NCBI RefSeq assembly: GCF_014646275.1
Contig: NZ_BMND01000021.1
Coordinates: 1-64,000, forward strand
Length of the DNA stretch: 64,000 nucleotides
Source of the DNA: Streptomyces kronopolitis
Lineage (GTDB): Bacteria > Actinomycetota > Actinomycetes > Streptomycetales > Streptomycetaceae
Direction of reading: 5' to 3'
Below are positions 19,390-26,373 of the stretch, piece after piece (position 1 is the stretch's first letter; each line of letters opens with the position of its first letter). The notes under the pieces are model-generated. The model did no database searches. It was not told the origin of the DNA and saw only the letters and a list, made by a program, of their open reading frames with translations. A program made the translations under genes and the position numbers.

Positions 19390-19460
19390 GCCCGCGAGCG
19401 TAGAGCTGCCGCAAAGCCGCAGGCCAAGGCCAATTCGGGAGAACTGGACGGGGCCGCGGG

Positions 19461-19881
19461 TCAGCGCCGCCGATCCGTCGGTCCCGCGCGGCCGCTCCCG
19501 GCCCGCGCGGCGGCTGCCGACTCCAGCAGGGACCAGCCGTCGATCGTCACCGTCCGGCCCACCCCCGGCTGCCCCCCCGCGGGCAGACGCCGCGTCGAGC
19601 AGGGCGCGCACGGCGCCGGGCTCGTGCAGGTTCAGCGAGGCGCCCCGGCTGTATCCCACGTCCCCGGAGCCCAGGGGAGCCCCGCCCGGGACGAACCGGC
19701 CCGGGCCCTGCGTGAAGACGATGCGCAGCGAGCCACCGGTGCCGGCCGGCTGCGGGTGCAGCCTGAGCGTCTCGCGGCAGGTCTGACTGCCGTCCGTCAT
19801 GTGGTGGGTGTGCCTGAGAGTCCACAGATAGGCACGCCCGTCGGCGACGAGCCGACGGGGTCTCTTCGGATGGCGGGGCAC
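19461..19881 (-). pseudogene. Conserved hypothetical protein with a one-base frameshift
   Basis: The gene begins at GTG 19881 (leaderless, TAAGCT -10 box at 19889-19894) and reads well (VADGRAYLWTLRHTHHM, RIVFTQGPGRFVPGG, EPGAVRALLDAAS). At a run of seven C (19572-19578 on the + strand) it slips out of frame. Removing one base restores a sensible C-terminus (GQPGVGRTVTIDGWSLLESA) ending at a stop at 19461-19463, giving 139 residues. As written, the frame instead runs on into phzF. Either a sequencing error or a real frameshift fits. I do not know the function; no domain is recognised. Confidence 0.75.
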
Positions 19882-20066
19882 GAAGCTGAGCTTACGTGGA
19901 CTGCCCCTTCAAGCCCTTCCGAGGTGACCGGGCTTCGACGGGGTGCGCAGAGCGCCACGCTGGACGTGCTCACAGCGCTGCAGGCAGAAGGCGTATCGCC
20001 GGCGCCGATCACACTTCGATGACTGCGGGGGAGCCGGCGACCTCGGAACTCAGGCGGGCAGGTCGG

Positions 20067-20456
20067 TCAGATGAGGTAGTCCGCGCGCCCGTCGTCGTCG
20101 AGTTCGAAGGGGCCGTCGGGGATGATGCAGAACTCGTTGCCCTCGGGGTCGGCCATCACCAGGAACCCGCCGGCGGCGTACTCCTCCAGCCGGCGACCGC
20201 CCAGTGCCTCGACACGCCGCTGCTCGGCGGGCGGGTTCGGTGAGGTGATGTCGAAGTGCATACGGTTCTTGACCGACTTGGGCTCGCCGGTTCGCTGGAA
20301 GCCCAGGCCCAGGCCGTTCTCGCGCCGCAGCCATACATAGGGGCCCATGCGGCCCACTACTGGCCTGCCGAGCAGCTCGGACCAGAACGCGGCAAGCCGC
20401 TCAGGGTCGGTGGCATCGACGATGAGGGCATTGATCTGCACAGGTGAGTCCGCCAT
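20067..20456 (-). CDS. VOC-family (glyoxalase/bleomycin-resistance-like) protein
   Basis: A 129-residue vicinal-oxygen-chelate protein. It has the paired beta-alpha-beta-beta-beta pattern: VQINALIVDATDPERLAAFWSELLGR, then NRMHFDITSPN (metal-ligand-type His) and a C-terminal MADPEGNEFCII with the typical Glu. It could be a metal-dependent enzyme or a binding protein; no substrate can be named. ATG 20456 has GAGGAT upstream. It is divergent from the PadR gene. Confidence 0.86.
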   Translation of the reverse strand: MADSPVQINALIVDATDPERLAAFWSELLGRPVVGRMGPYVWLRRENGLGLGFQRTGEPKSVKNRMHFDITSPNPPAEQRRVEALGGRRLEEYAAGGFLVMADPEGNEFCIIPDGPFELDDDGRADYLI

Positions 20457-20565
20457 GCCCTGATCCTCGCAGGGCGCGGAGGGCCGTTCGGTGTCGTCGC
20501 CACCCCGATCACTTCGGCGAGGCGCCCCCCGACCTCCCTCAAAGACTTGCTTCGGCGAACAGTCC

Positions 20566-20604
20566 CGATATATCGTTGAGGCATCGCGACCGATCAAAGA
20601 TAGT
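20566..20604 (+). promoter_or_regulatory. padR promoter with operator-like palindrome
   Basis: CGATATATCG (20566-20575) is a perfect palindrome directly abutting TTGAGG (20576-20581). GATAGT follows after 17 bp (20599-20604). The arrangement suggests an autoregulated PadR promoter, since ATAT-centred palindromes are usual PadR operators. Confidence 0.5.
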
Positions 20605-20622
20605 GAGAGGGAGGACGTCATC

Positions 20623-21249
20623 ATGCGTTCCCAAGGACATGAACACGGACATGAGCGTCGGCATGAGTACTGCGGGCCCGGTCGGCACGGCGGCCACGGT
20701 GATGGCCCGGGGGGCTGGGAGCGGCGGCGCTCCGCCTTCGGCCCGTTCGGGCCGCCCTTCGGGGGCCCGCCCTTCGGCGGCGGCCGGGGGCGTGGCGGAC
20801 CGCGCGGCCGGGCGCGGCGCGGCGATGTGCGCGCCTCGATCCTGGCGCTGCTCAAGGACCGTCCGATGCACGGCTACGAGATGATCCAGGAGATCGCCGA
20901 GCGCAGCGGCGGGGCGTGGAAGCCCAGCCCCGGTTCGGTCTATCCGACCCTGCAGCTCCTGGAGGACGAGGGGCTGATCGCCAGCGCCAGTGAGGGCGGC
21001 AAGAAGCTGTTCTCGCTCACCGACGCCGGGCGCACCGAGGCCGACAGCGGCTCGGACGCTCCCTGGGAGGAGGCCGGCCGCGGCGTCGACTGGGAGGCGA
21101 TGAACGAGATCCGCAAGGCGGGCGGGGGCCTGGTCGAGGCGTTCCGGCAGGTGTGGGCCACCGGCAGTCCCGAACAGCGGGAGAAGGCCATGGCGGTGGT
21201 CAACAAGGCGCGCAAGGAGCTGTATCTGATCCTCGCCGAAGAGGACTGA
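20623..21249 (+). CDS. PadR-family transcriptional regulator
   Basis: A 208-residue regulator. The first 65 residues are a low-complexity His/Gly/Arg/Pro-rich extension (GHEHGHERRHE, then GPFGPPFGGPPFGGGRGRGG). The PadR winged helix follows (RASILALLKDRPMHGYEMIQEI, SPGSVYPTLQLLEDEGLI, KKLFSLTDAG, about 68-145). The C-terminal helix mediates dimers in this family. ATG 20623 has GGGAGG upstream. The His-rich head could bind metal (inference). A 12-bp stem terminator follows the gene. Confidence 0.88.
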   Translation: MRSQGHEHGHERRHEYCGPGRHGGHGDGPGGWERRRSAFGPFGPPFGGPPFGGGRGRGGPRGRARRGDVRASILALLKDRPMHGYEMIQEIAERSGGAWKPSPGSVYPTLQLLEDEGLIASASEGGKKLFSLTDAGRTEADSGSDAPWEEAGRGVDWEAMNEIRKAGGGLVEAFRQVWATGSPEQREKAMAVVNKARKELYLILAEED

Positions 21250-21275
21250 GTGCGCGGTGAAAGGCCTGGTGGGCG

Positions 21276-21314
21276 GCCTTCGGGGGCGGGGGCGGACCTT
21301 CGGCCCCCGAAGGC
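21276..21314. terminator. Bidirectional terminator between padR and the SRPBCC gene
   Basis: GCCTTCGGGGGC and GCCCCCGAAGGC form a perfect 12-bp stem around a 15-nt loop. It lies between two convergent genes and touches the stop codon of the minus-strand one. Confidence 0.78.
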
Positions 21315-21743
21315 TCAGGCCACCAGGGCGGCGAGCCCGCGCAGTGATTCGTGCAGCGCGGCGCCCGCCGAGTCCCTGAGCTTGCCGGCCATCAGGGAGA
21401 CCGCGGCGCCGGTGAACGTCCCGGCGATCCGCACCTCCGTCGCCGAGCCGTCCGGGGTGAGTGTGTAGCGCATCATGAGGGTGACGCCCATCGGGCCCTT
21501 GCCCTCGATGCCGAGCAGCCGCCCCGGCTCCAGCTCCCGCACGGTCCAGGCGACTTCCGCGGGGAAGCCCATCAGCTTCATGTGCTCCTCGTAGCCCGCG
21601 CCCACCTCGAGCGGGAACGGGCCGCCCCGGGGGAAGGCGGTGTGGGTGGCGTTCCATTCGCCGTACGTGTCGAAGTCGGTGAGCCGGTCCCAGACCGTGC
21701 CGGCCGGTGCTTCGATGCGGGCCTGTGCGGTGACTTCGGCCAT
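21315..21743 (-). CDS. SRPBCC-family (START-like/CoxG-type) protein
   Basis: A 142-residue protein with the SRPBCC hydrophobic-cavity fold: VTAQARIEAPAGTVWDRLTDFDTYGEWN at the N-terminus, central strands (WTVRELEPGRLLGIEG, MMRYTLTPDGSATEVRIAGTF) and a long C-terminal helix. These proteins bind or transform hydrophobic ligands; no catalytic residues can be named. ATG 21743 has AAGGGG upstream. Confidence 0.84.
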   Translation of the reverse strand: MAEVTAQARIEAPAGTVWDRLTDFDTYGEWNATHTAFPRGGPFPLEVGAGYEEHMKLMGFPAEVAWTVRELEPGRLLGIEGKGPMGVTLMMRYTLTPDGSATEVRIAGTFTGAAVSLMAGKLRDSAGAALHESLRGLAALVA

Positions 21744-22027
21744 GCGAGCACCCCTTCGGTGACGGACCCTGGCTGCTGCCGCGGAAGGTAGCGGGGCGGG
21801 GGTGAAGGTTCAATACCGGCGGCGTGCGGATTCTGGCAACCCGTCAGGTGGGGTGGGTGGGCGCCGGGAGGAGGCAGGTCGGGGGTGTGCGCTGCCCGGC
21901 GTGTCCCACCTTTACCTTTCCGTCCGTCTCCTCCGTGAGGAGGAGGTCGGGTGCGGGCGTGCCCAACCAGCGTGGGATGCGGACATGCTTCCCGCCGGTG
22001 ATGTTCCGGCGCCCGGCGGCTGGTGGC

Positions 22028-22567
22028 ATGGGAGCTGTGCAAAACCGTACTGCGTACAGCGCCGGCGACGGCTCCACTCCGGAGGACCCCGGCGACCGAC
22101 TCACCGTGGAGCTCGCGTCGGTCGTCTCCGCTGCCCGCAGGCGGGCCTCCCGCGACGGCGACCGGCAGGTCGACACCGCACATCTGCTGCACGGCCTCCT
22201 GGAGTCGGACCCCGCCGTGCGCGCGGCCTTCGACGGCGGACCGCAGGTCGCCCGGCTGCTCGGCTATCTCGTCCAGCGCAGCATCGGCTACGGCCTGCGA
22301 TGGCTCGGCGCCATCGAGGACTCCGGTGCGGTCCCCACCGTCGCGGAGGGCGGTGTCCCCGGGTGGTCACCGGCAGCGGCCGCCGCCATGGACGGCGCCC
22401 TGGACCGGGCGCACGCGCGCTATGCGACCCGTGCGGGCTGTCTCGATCTGCTCGCCGCCCTGGTCGACGACCCCGAATCCCGGGCCGTCGAGGTGCTGCA
22501 CCGGGCCGGTGTCGACACCGGCCGGCTGGCCGCCCGACTGGACGGGGAGACCCCCGGCCGGGAATGA
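22028..22567 (+). CDS. Clp N-terminal-repeat domain protein
   Basis: A 179-residue protein with two ClpN-like helical motifs: VELASVVSAARRRASRDGDRQVDTAHLLHGLLESD (about 24-58), and AAAMDGALDRAHARYATRAGCLDLLAALVDD (about 118-150). ClpN repeats bind substrates or adaptors of the Clp chaperones; stand-alone forms are common in Streptomyces and have no proven role. ATG 22028 and GTG 22037 are both possible. Neither has a ribosome-binding site, which points to a leaderless mRNA. A CTCCTCC-GTGA-GGAGGAG hairpin sits upstream at 21928-21945. Confidence 0.78.
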   Translation: MGAVQNRTAYSAGDGSTPEDPGDRLTVELASVVSAARRRASRDGDRQVDTAHLLHGLLESDPAVRAAFDGGPQVARLLGYLVQRSIGYGLRWLGAIEDSGAVPTVAEGGVPGWSPAAAAAMDGALDRAHARYATRAGCLDLLAALVDDPESRAVEVLHRAGVDTGRLAARLDGETPGRE

Positions 22568-22616
22568 CAGGCGTCTCGGGGGTGGCGCTCCTGACCTGGG
22601 CTGTCATGATGACCCG

Positions 22617-23774
22617 ATGCACGACTCCTCGGAGAGCCCGGCAGGTCCCTCGACCGGGCACGGCCAGACCGCTTCGGCGTCGCGGGGGACCCGGCAGCCG
22701 TCGTCCGCCTCCGGGGCGGGCGGCCGCGGCGGTATGGCCGGAAAGCGCGGTGCCGGTCTGGGCATCGCGCTGGTGTCCGCCCTCGCCTTCGGCGGTTCGG
22801 GCGTCGCCGCCAAACCCCTGATATCCGCCGGACTGGAACCCTTGCAGGTGACCTGGCTGCGGGTGGCCGGCGCGGCGCTGGTCATGCTGCCGCTCGCCTG
22901 GCGCCACCGCGAACTGCCGCGCCGCCGGCCCGCCCTGCTCGCGGGCTTCGGGCTGCTCGCCGTCGCCGGTGTGCAGGCCTGCTACTTCGCCGCGCTGTCC
23001 CGCATCCCCGTAGGGGTCGCCCTCCTCGTCGAGTATCTGGCCCCCGCGCTGGTGCTGGGCTGGGTGAGGTTCGTGCAGAAGCGGCCGGTGACCCGGGCCG
23101 CGGCGGTCGGTGTGGTGCTGGCCGTCGGCGGACTGGCGTGTGTGGTCGAGGTCTGGTCGGGGCTGAGCTTCGATGCCGTCGGCCTGGCCCTCGCGCTCGG
23201 CGCGGCCTGCTGCCAGGTCGGCTACTTCGTGCTCTCCGACCACGGCACCGACGGCGACGACGCGGCCGACCCGCTCGGCGTGACCGCCTACGGCCTGCTG
23301 ATCGGCACCGTCGTCCTCACCGCGATCGCCCGCCCCTGGGGCATGGACTGGCAGCTGCTCGGTGGCGCTGCGGACATGAACGGCACGCAGGTGCCCGCCG
23401 CGCTGCTGCTCGCCTGGATCGTGCTGGTGGCGACGGTGGCCGCCTACCTCACTGGCGTGGTGTCGATCCGCCGGCTCTCGCCCCAGGTGGCCGGGGTCGT
23501 CGCCTGTCTGGAGGCGGTCATCGCGACCGTCCTGGCCTGGTTCCTGCTCGGCGAGCACCTTTCCGCACCGCAGCTGGCGGGCGGACTGGTGGTGCTGACC
23601 GGCGCCTTCATCGCGCAGTCGGCCAAGTCGCGGACGAGCGGGACGGTACGGGTGGCCGGGGCGGGGGAGGGCGCCGACGCTGCGGAGGATGCCGTACCTG
23701 CGGTGCTGCCGACCGCCGCGGCGCCCGGCAGCGGCTTCGGGGACGACTTGTCGACCGGATCCCGGGCGACGTAG
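22617..23774 (+). CDS. EamA/DMT-family transporter 1
   Basis: A 385-residue membrane protein with ten predicted helices in two EamA repeats (about residues 45-180 and 195-340). A Ser/Gly-rich N-terminal tail and a hydrophilic C-terminal tail flank them. Motifs include ALAFGGSGVAAKPLISAGLEP and the second-repeat AAYLTGVVSIRRLSPQVAGVVACLEAVIATVLAWFLLGE, typical for drug/metabolite exporters. ATG 22617 lacks a ribosome-binding site; CATGAT ends 6 nt upstream, so it may be leaderless. Its TAG stop forms the first half of the -10 box for the next transcript. Confidence 0.88.
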   Translation: MHDSSESPAGPSTGHGQTASASRGTRQPSSASGAGGRGGMAGKRGAGLGIALVSALAFGGSGVAAKPLISAGLEPLQVTWLRVAGAALVMLPLAWRHRELPRRRPALLAGFGLLAVAGVQACYFAALSRIPVGVALLVEYLAPALVLGWVRFVQKRPVTRAAAVGVVLAVGGLACVVEVWSGLSFDAVGLALALGAACCQVGYFVLSDHGTDGDDAADPLGVTAYGLLIGTVVLTAIARPWGMDWQLLGGAADMNGTQVPAALLLAWIVLVATVAAYLTGVVSIRRLSPQVAGVVACLEAVIATVLAWFLLGEHLSAPQLAGGLVVLTGAFIAQSAKSRTSGTVRVAGAGEGADAAEDAVPAVLPTAAAPGSGFGDDLSTGSRAT

Positions 23775-23777
23775 AGT
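23772..23777 (+). promoter_or_regulatory. -10 box of the leader transcript of transporter 2
   Basis: TAGAGT overlaps the stop codon of the upstream transporter gene and ends 7 nt before ATG 23785. It fits a leaderless start for the short upstream ORF. Confidence 0.55.
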
Positions 23778-23784
23778 GCCGATC

Positions 23785-23820
23785 ATGCATTCGACTGTGC
23801 TGCCCCCTCCCGCCGCGTAA
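23785..23820 (+). CDS. Leaderless upstream ORF (leader peptide MHSTVLPPPAA)
   Basis: An 11-codon ORF begins 7 nt after a good -10 box (TAGAGT, 23772-23777) and ends in TAA at 23818. It contains three consecutive Pro codons (23803-23811), a known ribosome-stalling sequence type. The Pro codons run into a CCCGCC/GGCGGG stem formed across the stop codon. Its first codons (ATGCATTCGACTGT) closely resemble those of the transporter gene 168 bp downstream (ATGCATGCCACTGT). A role in controlling that gene is inferred. Confidence 0.6.
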   Translation: MHSTVLPPPAA

Positions 23821-23833
23821 GGCGGGCGGCGGC

Positions 23834-23942
23834 CTCCGAGGAAACCCCGGCCCGGGCAGGTACCCGAGCCGGTCGTCGCTGTCTGCACACGGGACCACGC
23901 GACCACTCCACGGCGCACCGCGCCGTCCTGGATTTCCCGGAG
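23834..23942 (+). promoter_or_regulatory. Candidate translational attenuator, sequestered ribosome-binding site
   Basis: CTCCG-A-GGAAA (23834-23844) can pair with TTTCCCGGAG (23933-23942), which includes the GGAG preceding ATG 23953. This gives ten base pairs with one bulge and would hide the ribosome-binding site of the transporter gene. The upstream ORF at 23785-23820 is well placed to affect this fold. Confidence 0.5.
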
Positions 23943-23952
23943 CACCAGTCTC

Positions 23953-24927
23953 ATGCATGCCACTGTTCCCTCCGCCCTGCCCGTGGGCCGGGGGCTGTTG
24001 TACGTCACACTCGCCGCGACCGCCTGGGGCACCGCCGGTGCGGCGGCCGCCCTCCTCTACCGGGGCAGCGGTCTGGGCCCCGTCGCCCTCACCTTCTGGC
24101 GCACCTTCGGCGGGCTGCTCCTCCTGCTCGCCGTCCGGGCGCTGCGCCGCCGCCGGGCCACGGCCGCCGCGCCGACTCCCCACGAGCCGCTGCGCCGGCG
24201 CCTGACCCGGGTCGTGGTGACCGGGGTCGCCCTCGCCGTCTTCCAGGCCGCCTACTTCGCCGCGGTCGAGGCCACCGGGCTGGCCGTGGGAACCGTCGTC
24301 ACCATGGGCGCGGGCCCCGTCCTCATCGCCATCGGGGCGCGCCTGACGATGGGCGAACGGCTGGGACTCGGCGGGGTCCTGGCGGTCGTCGGGGCGCTGG
24401 CCGGGCTCACCATCCTCGTGCTCGGCGGTGAGGGCGGTACGACCGTCCGTCCCGCCGGTGTCGGCTGGGCCCTGCTGTCGGCGGCCGGGTGCGCCGCGAT
24501 GACGCTGGCCACCCGGCGGCTGGGCAGGGCCGGGGGCGGCGATCCGTTCGCCTCGACGGTCGGTGCCTTCGCGGTCGGTGCGCTGTGCCTGCTGCCGTTC
24601 GCGGCGGCGGAGGGGCTGTGGCCGCAGGCGCACGAGCTGGGCCGCAGTCTCCTGCTGCTGGGCTATATCGCGGCGGTGCCGACGGCGTTGGCCTACGGGC
24701 TGTACTTCGCGGGGCTGGCGGCCGTCCGCGCCGCGACCGCCTCCGTGCTCTCCCTGATCGAGCCGGTGTCGGCGGCGGTCCTCGCGGTCGCGTTCCTGGG
24801 GGAGCGGCTGACGACGGCGACGGCGGCCGGAACCGGGGTGCTGCTGACGGCCGTTGCCGCGCTGGCGGTGGCGGAGGCGCGCGGGGCGATGGCGGCGGCA
24901 CGGTCCGGGACGCCGGCGGCCGGCTGA
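23953..24927 (+). CDS. EamA/DMT-family transporter 2
   Basis: A 324-residue membrane protein with about ten helices in two EamA repeats. It begins GRGLLYVTLAATAWGTAGAAAALLYRG, with AVFQAAYFAAVEATGLAVGTVVTMG in the middle and SVLSLIEPVSAAVLAVAFLGERL near the end, the classic DMT export signature. The substrate is unknown. The only nearby ribosome-binding site, GGAG at 23939-23942, is 10 nt from ATG 23953 and can be masked by leader RNA. A 178-nt leader with a short upstream ORF separates it from transporter 1. Confidence 0.9.
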   Translation: MHATVPSALPVGRGLLYVTLAATAWGTAGAAAALLYRGSGLGPVALTFWRTFGGLLLLLAVRALRRRRATAAAPTPHEPLRRRLTRVVVTGVALAVFQAAYFAAVEATGLAVGTVVTMGAGPVLIAIGARLTMGERLGLGGVLAVVGALAGLTILVLGGEGGTTVRPAGVGWALLSAAGCAAMTLATRRLGRAGGGDPFASTVGAFAVGALCLLPFAAAEGLWPQAHELGRSLLLLGYIAAVPTALAYGLYFAGLAAVRAATASVLSLIEPVSAAVLAVAFLGERLTTATAAGTGVLLTAVAALAVAEARGAMAAARSGTPAAG

Positions 24928-24961
24928 GGAGGCGCCCGGTCCGCGCTGCCGGGCCGGGCAT

Positions 24962-25000
24962 CCTCGGGGCCGGGTGGAGCCAGGGCGCCCGGCCCCGGGG
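24962..25000. terminator. Bidirectional terminator between transporter 2 and the PaiB-like gene
   Basis: CCTCGGGGCCGGG and CCCGGCCCCGGGG form a 13-bp stem (one U-G pair) around a 13-nt loop between convergent genes. Confidence 0.75.
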
Positions 25001-25006
25001 CGTTGT

Positions 25007-25669
25007 TCAGGTCCCGGGTGCTTCCGTGGGCCGCTCGGCCCTCGCCAATCGGCGCTGCTGGTGGGCGCGGGCCGCGGCGTCCCCGGGGCCGTCCCGTTCG
25101 GCGAGGCGCGCCGAGACGCGCTGCTGGACGGCTTCGCTCCGCTTGCCGCCGTACTTGAACTTGGCGCGGGCGTCCCGCACTTCGAGGCGCAAGCCGCGGA
25201 TGCCGGACAGCAGTCGTCCGTACGGCGCCTCGCCCGCGACCACCGGGGCCGAACCGCCGTCCGGCTGGAAGTGGCCCGTCTGCCGTCGCAGCAGCGCCGC
25301 CTTCTCCTCGGGGTCGTCCACGATGTGGGCGGTGCAGATCAGCTGGACCGCGGCGTAGAAGCTGGTGGGGACGCCGTGCTCGGGCGGCTGGTCCTCGGCC
25401 GCCTGCCAGGGGTCGGGGATGAAGGTGTAGTCGTCCACCACGCTCAGCACCACCGCGGGCCGCTGCTCCAGCGCGCTCCACAGGGGGTGGGGGCGGGCCA
25501 GGTGGGTGACGGCCTCGCGGCGGGCCGGGTCGTAGGCGAAGTGCAGCGGCTGCACCAGCGGCGGTTCGCCGGGCGGCCCGTTGGCGGCGAGCTGGCCGAA
25601 GTCGTGCGCGGCGAGCCAGCCCTGCCACTCGGCGTCGTCCGTGGGGGCGTCCCAGGGGTGGATCAGCAC
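25007..25669 (-). CDS. FMN-binding PaiB-type protein
   Basis: A 220-residue split-barrel flavin protein of the PaiB/FMN-binding negative regulator type. It starts LIHPWDAPTDDAEWQGWLAAHDFGQLAANG, followed by VTHLARPHPLWSAL, SFYAAVQLICTAHIVDD and SGIRGLRLEVRDARAKFKYG. GTG 25669 has GAGGAG upstream and begins 9 bp after the stop of the PPOX gene, so the two form an operon. Both are FMN/PLP-type split barrels next to a MocR regulator, suggesting a shared cofactor-linked function (inference). Confidence 0.82.
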   Translation of the reverse strand: MLIHPWDAPTDDAEWQGWLAAHDFGQLAANGPPGEPPLVQPLHFAYDPARREAVTHLARPHPLWSALEQRPAVVLSVVDDYTFIPDPWQAAEDQPPEHGVPTSFYAAVQLICTAHIVDDPEEKAALLRRQTGHFQPDGGSAPVVAGEAPYGRLLSGIRGLRLEVRDARAKFKYGGKRSEAVQQRVSARLAERDGPGDAAARAHQQRRLARAERPTEAPGT

Positions 25670-25678
25670 GGCGGCTCC

Positions 25679-26344
25679 TCAGCGCGCGGTCAGATACGCC
25701 GGCTCGGGGATGCCGGGCGCGAGGTCGTCGGACGGTATGGGAGCGCCGTACACCGGCGCCACGGGCAGGACGCCGCTCCAGTACGGCAGGGCCAGGTCCT
25801 CCGGGTCGTCGTTCGGGCCGCCCGTGCGGATCTTGGCGGAGACGTCGCGCAGGTCGAGGCGGATCACGGAGGTGGCGGCCAGTTCCTTGGCGTTCCCCGG
25901 CCGGGAGTCCGCGGCGCGCCCCGGCACCACGTGGTCGACGAGCGCGTCGAGCGCGGCTGTCTTCTCCTGCGGGTCCGTGACCTGATGCGCGGTGCCGTGC
26001 ACCACGACGGAGCGGTAGTTGAGGGAGTGGTGGAAGGCGGACCGGGCGAGGACCAGGCCGTCGACGTGCGTGACCGTGACGCAGACCGCGAGGCCGGGGT
26101 CCGGCGCCGCGCCGGCCATCCGCAGCGGGCGGGATCCCGTCGAACCGTGCAGATAGAGGCGGTCGCCGACCCGGCCGTAGAGCGTCGGCAGGACGACCGG
26201 GGAGCCGTCACGGACGAAGCCGAGATGGCAGACGTAGCCGGCGTCGAGGATCGCGTGCACCGTCTCGTGGTCGTAGGCGGCGCGTTCGCGGGCGCGGGTG
26301 GGGGTCGTGCGCTCGGTCGGTTCGTACGACGCGGCTGAGGACAT
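25679..26344 (-). CDS. Pyridoxamine 5'-phosphate oxidase-family (PPOX) FMN protein
   Basis: A 221-residue split-barrel protein of the PNPOx-like class 2 family. It shows AILDAGYVCHLGFVRDGSPVVLPTLYGRVGDRLYLHGS (about 29-66), ARSAFHHSLNYRSVVVHGTA and a C-terminal VSAKIRTGGPNDDPEDLALPYWSGVLPV, all typical. ATG 26344 is chosen because GGAG lies 6 nt upstream, while ATG 26356 has no such site. It is divergent from the MocR gene across a palindrome. Confidence 0.86.
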   Translation of the reverse strand: MSSAASYEPTERTTPTRARERAAYDHETVHAILDAGYVCHLGFVRDGSPVVLPTLYGRVGDRLYLHGSTGSRPLRMAGAAPDPGLAVCVTVTHVDGLVLARSAFHHSLNYRSVVVHGTAHQVTDPQEKTAALDALVDHVVPGRAADSRPGNAKELAATSVIRLDLRDVSAKIRTGGPNDDPEDLALPYWSGVLPVAPVYGAPIPSDDLAPGIPEPAYLTAR

Positions 26345-26372
26345 TGCGAACTCCATTGCACTAGTGCATAAT
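26344..26372 (+). promoter_or_regulatory. mocR promoter with perfect 12-bp operator-like palindrome
   Basis: TTGCGA (26344-26349) and CATAAT (26367-26372) are 17 bp apart. TGCACTAGTGCA (26357-26368) is a perfect palindrome lying in the spacer and over the -10 box. Such placement suits binding by the MocR protein to both divergent genes. The predicted start near 26379-26380 would make the mocR mRNA leaderless from GTG 26380. Confidence 0.55.
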
Positions 26373-26373
26373 C

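Noticed and set aside
18568..19881. A single 437-residue protein fusing an unknown N-terminal part to PhzF
   Set aside because: The joining 60 residues are low-quality translation. One base less in the C-run at 19572-19578 gives each gene a natural end and start, and phzF has its own ATG with a -10 box.
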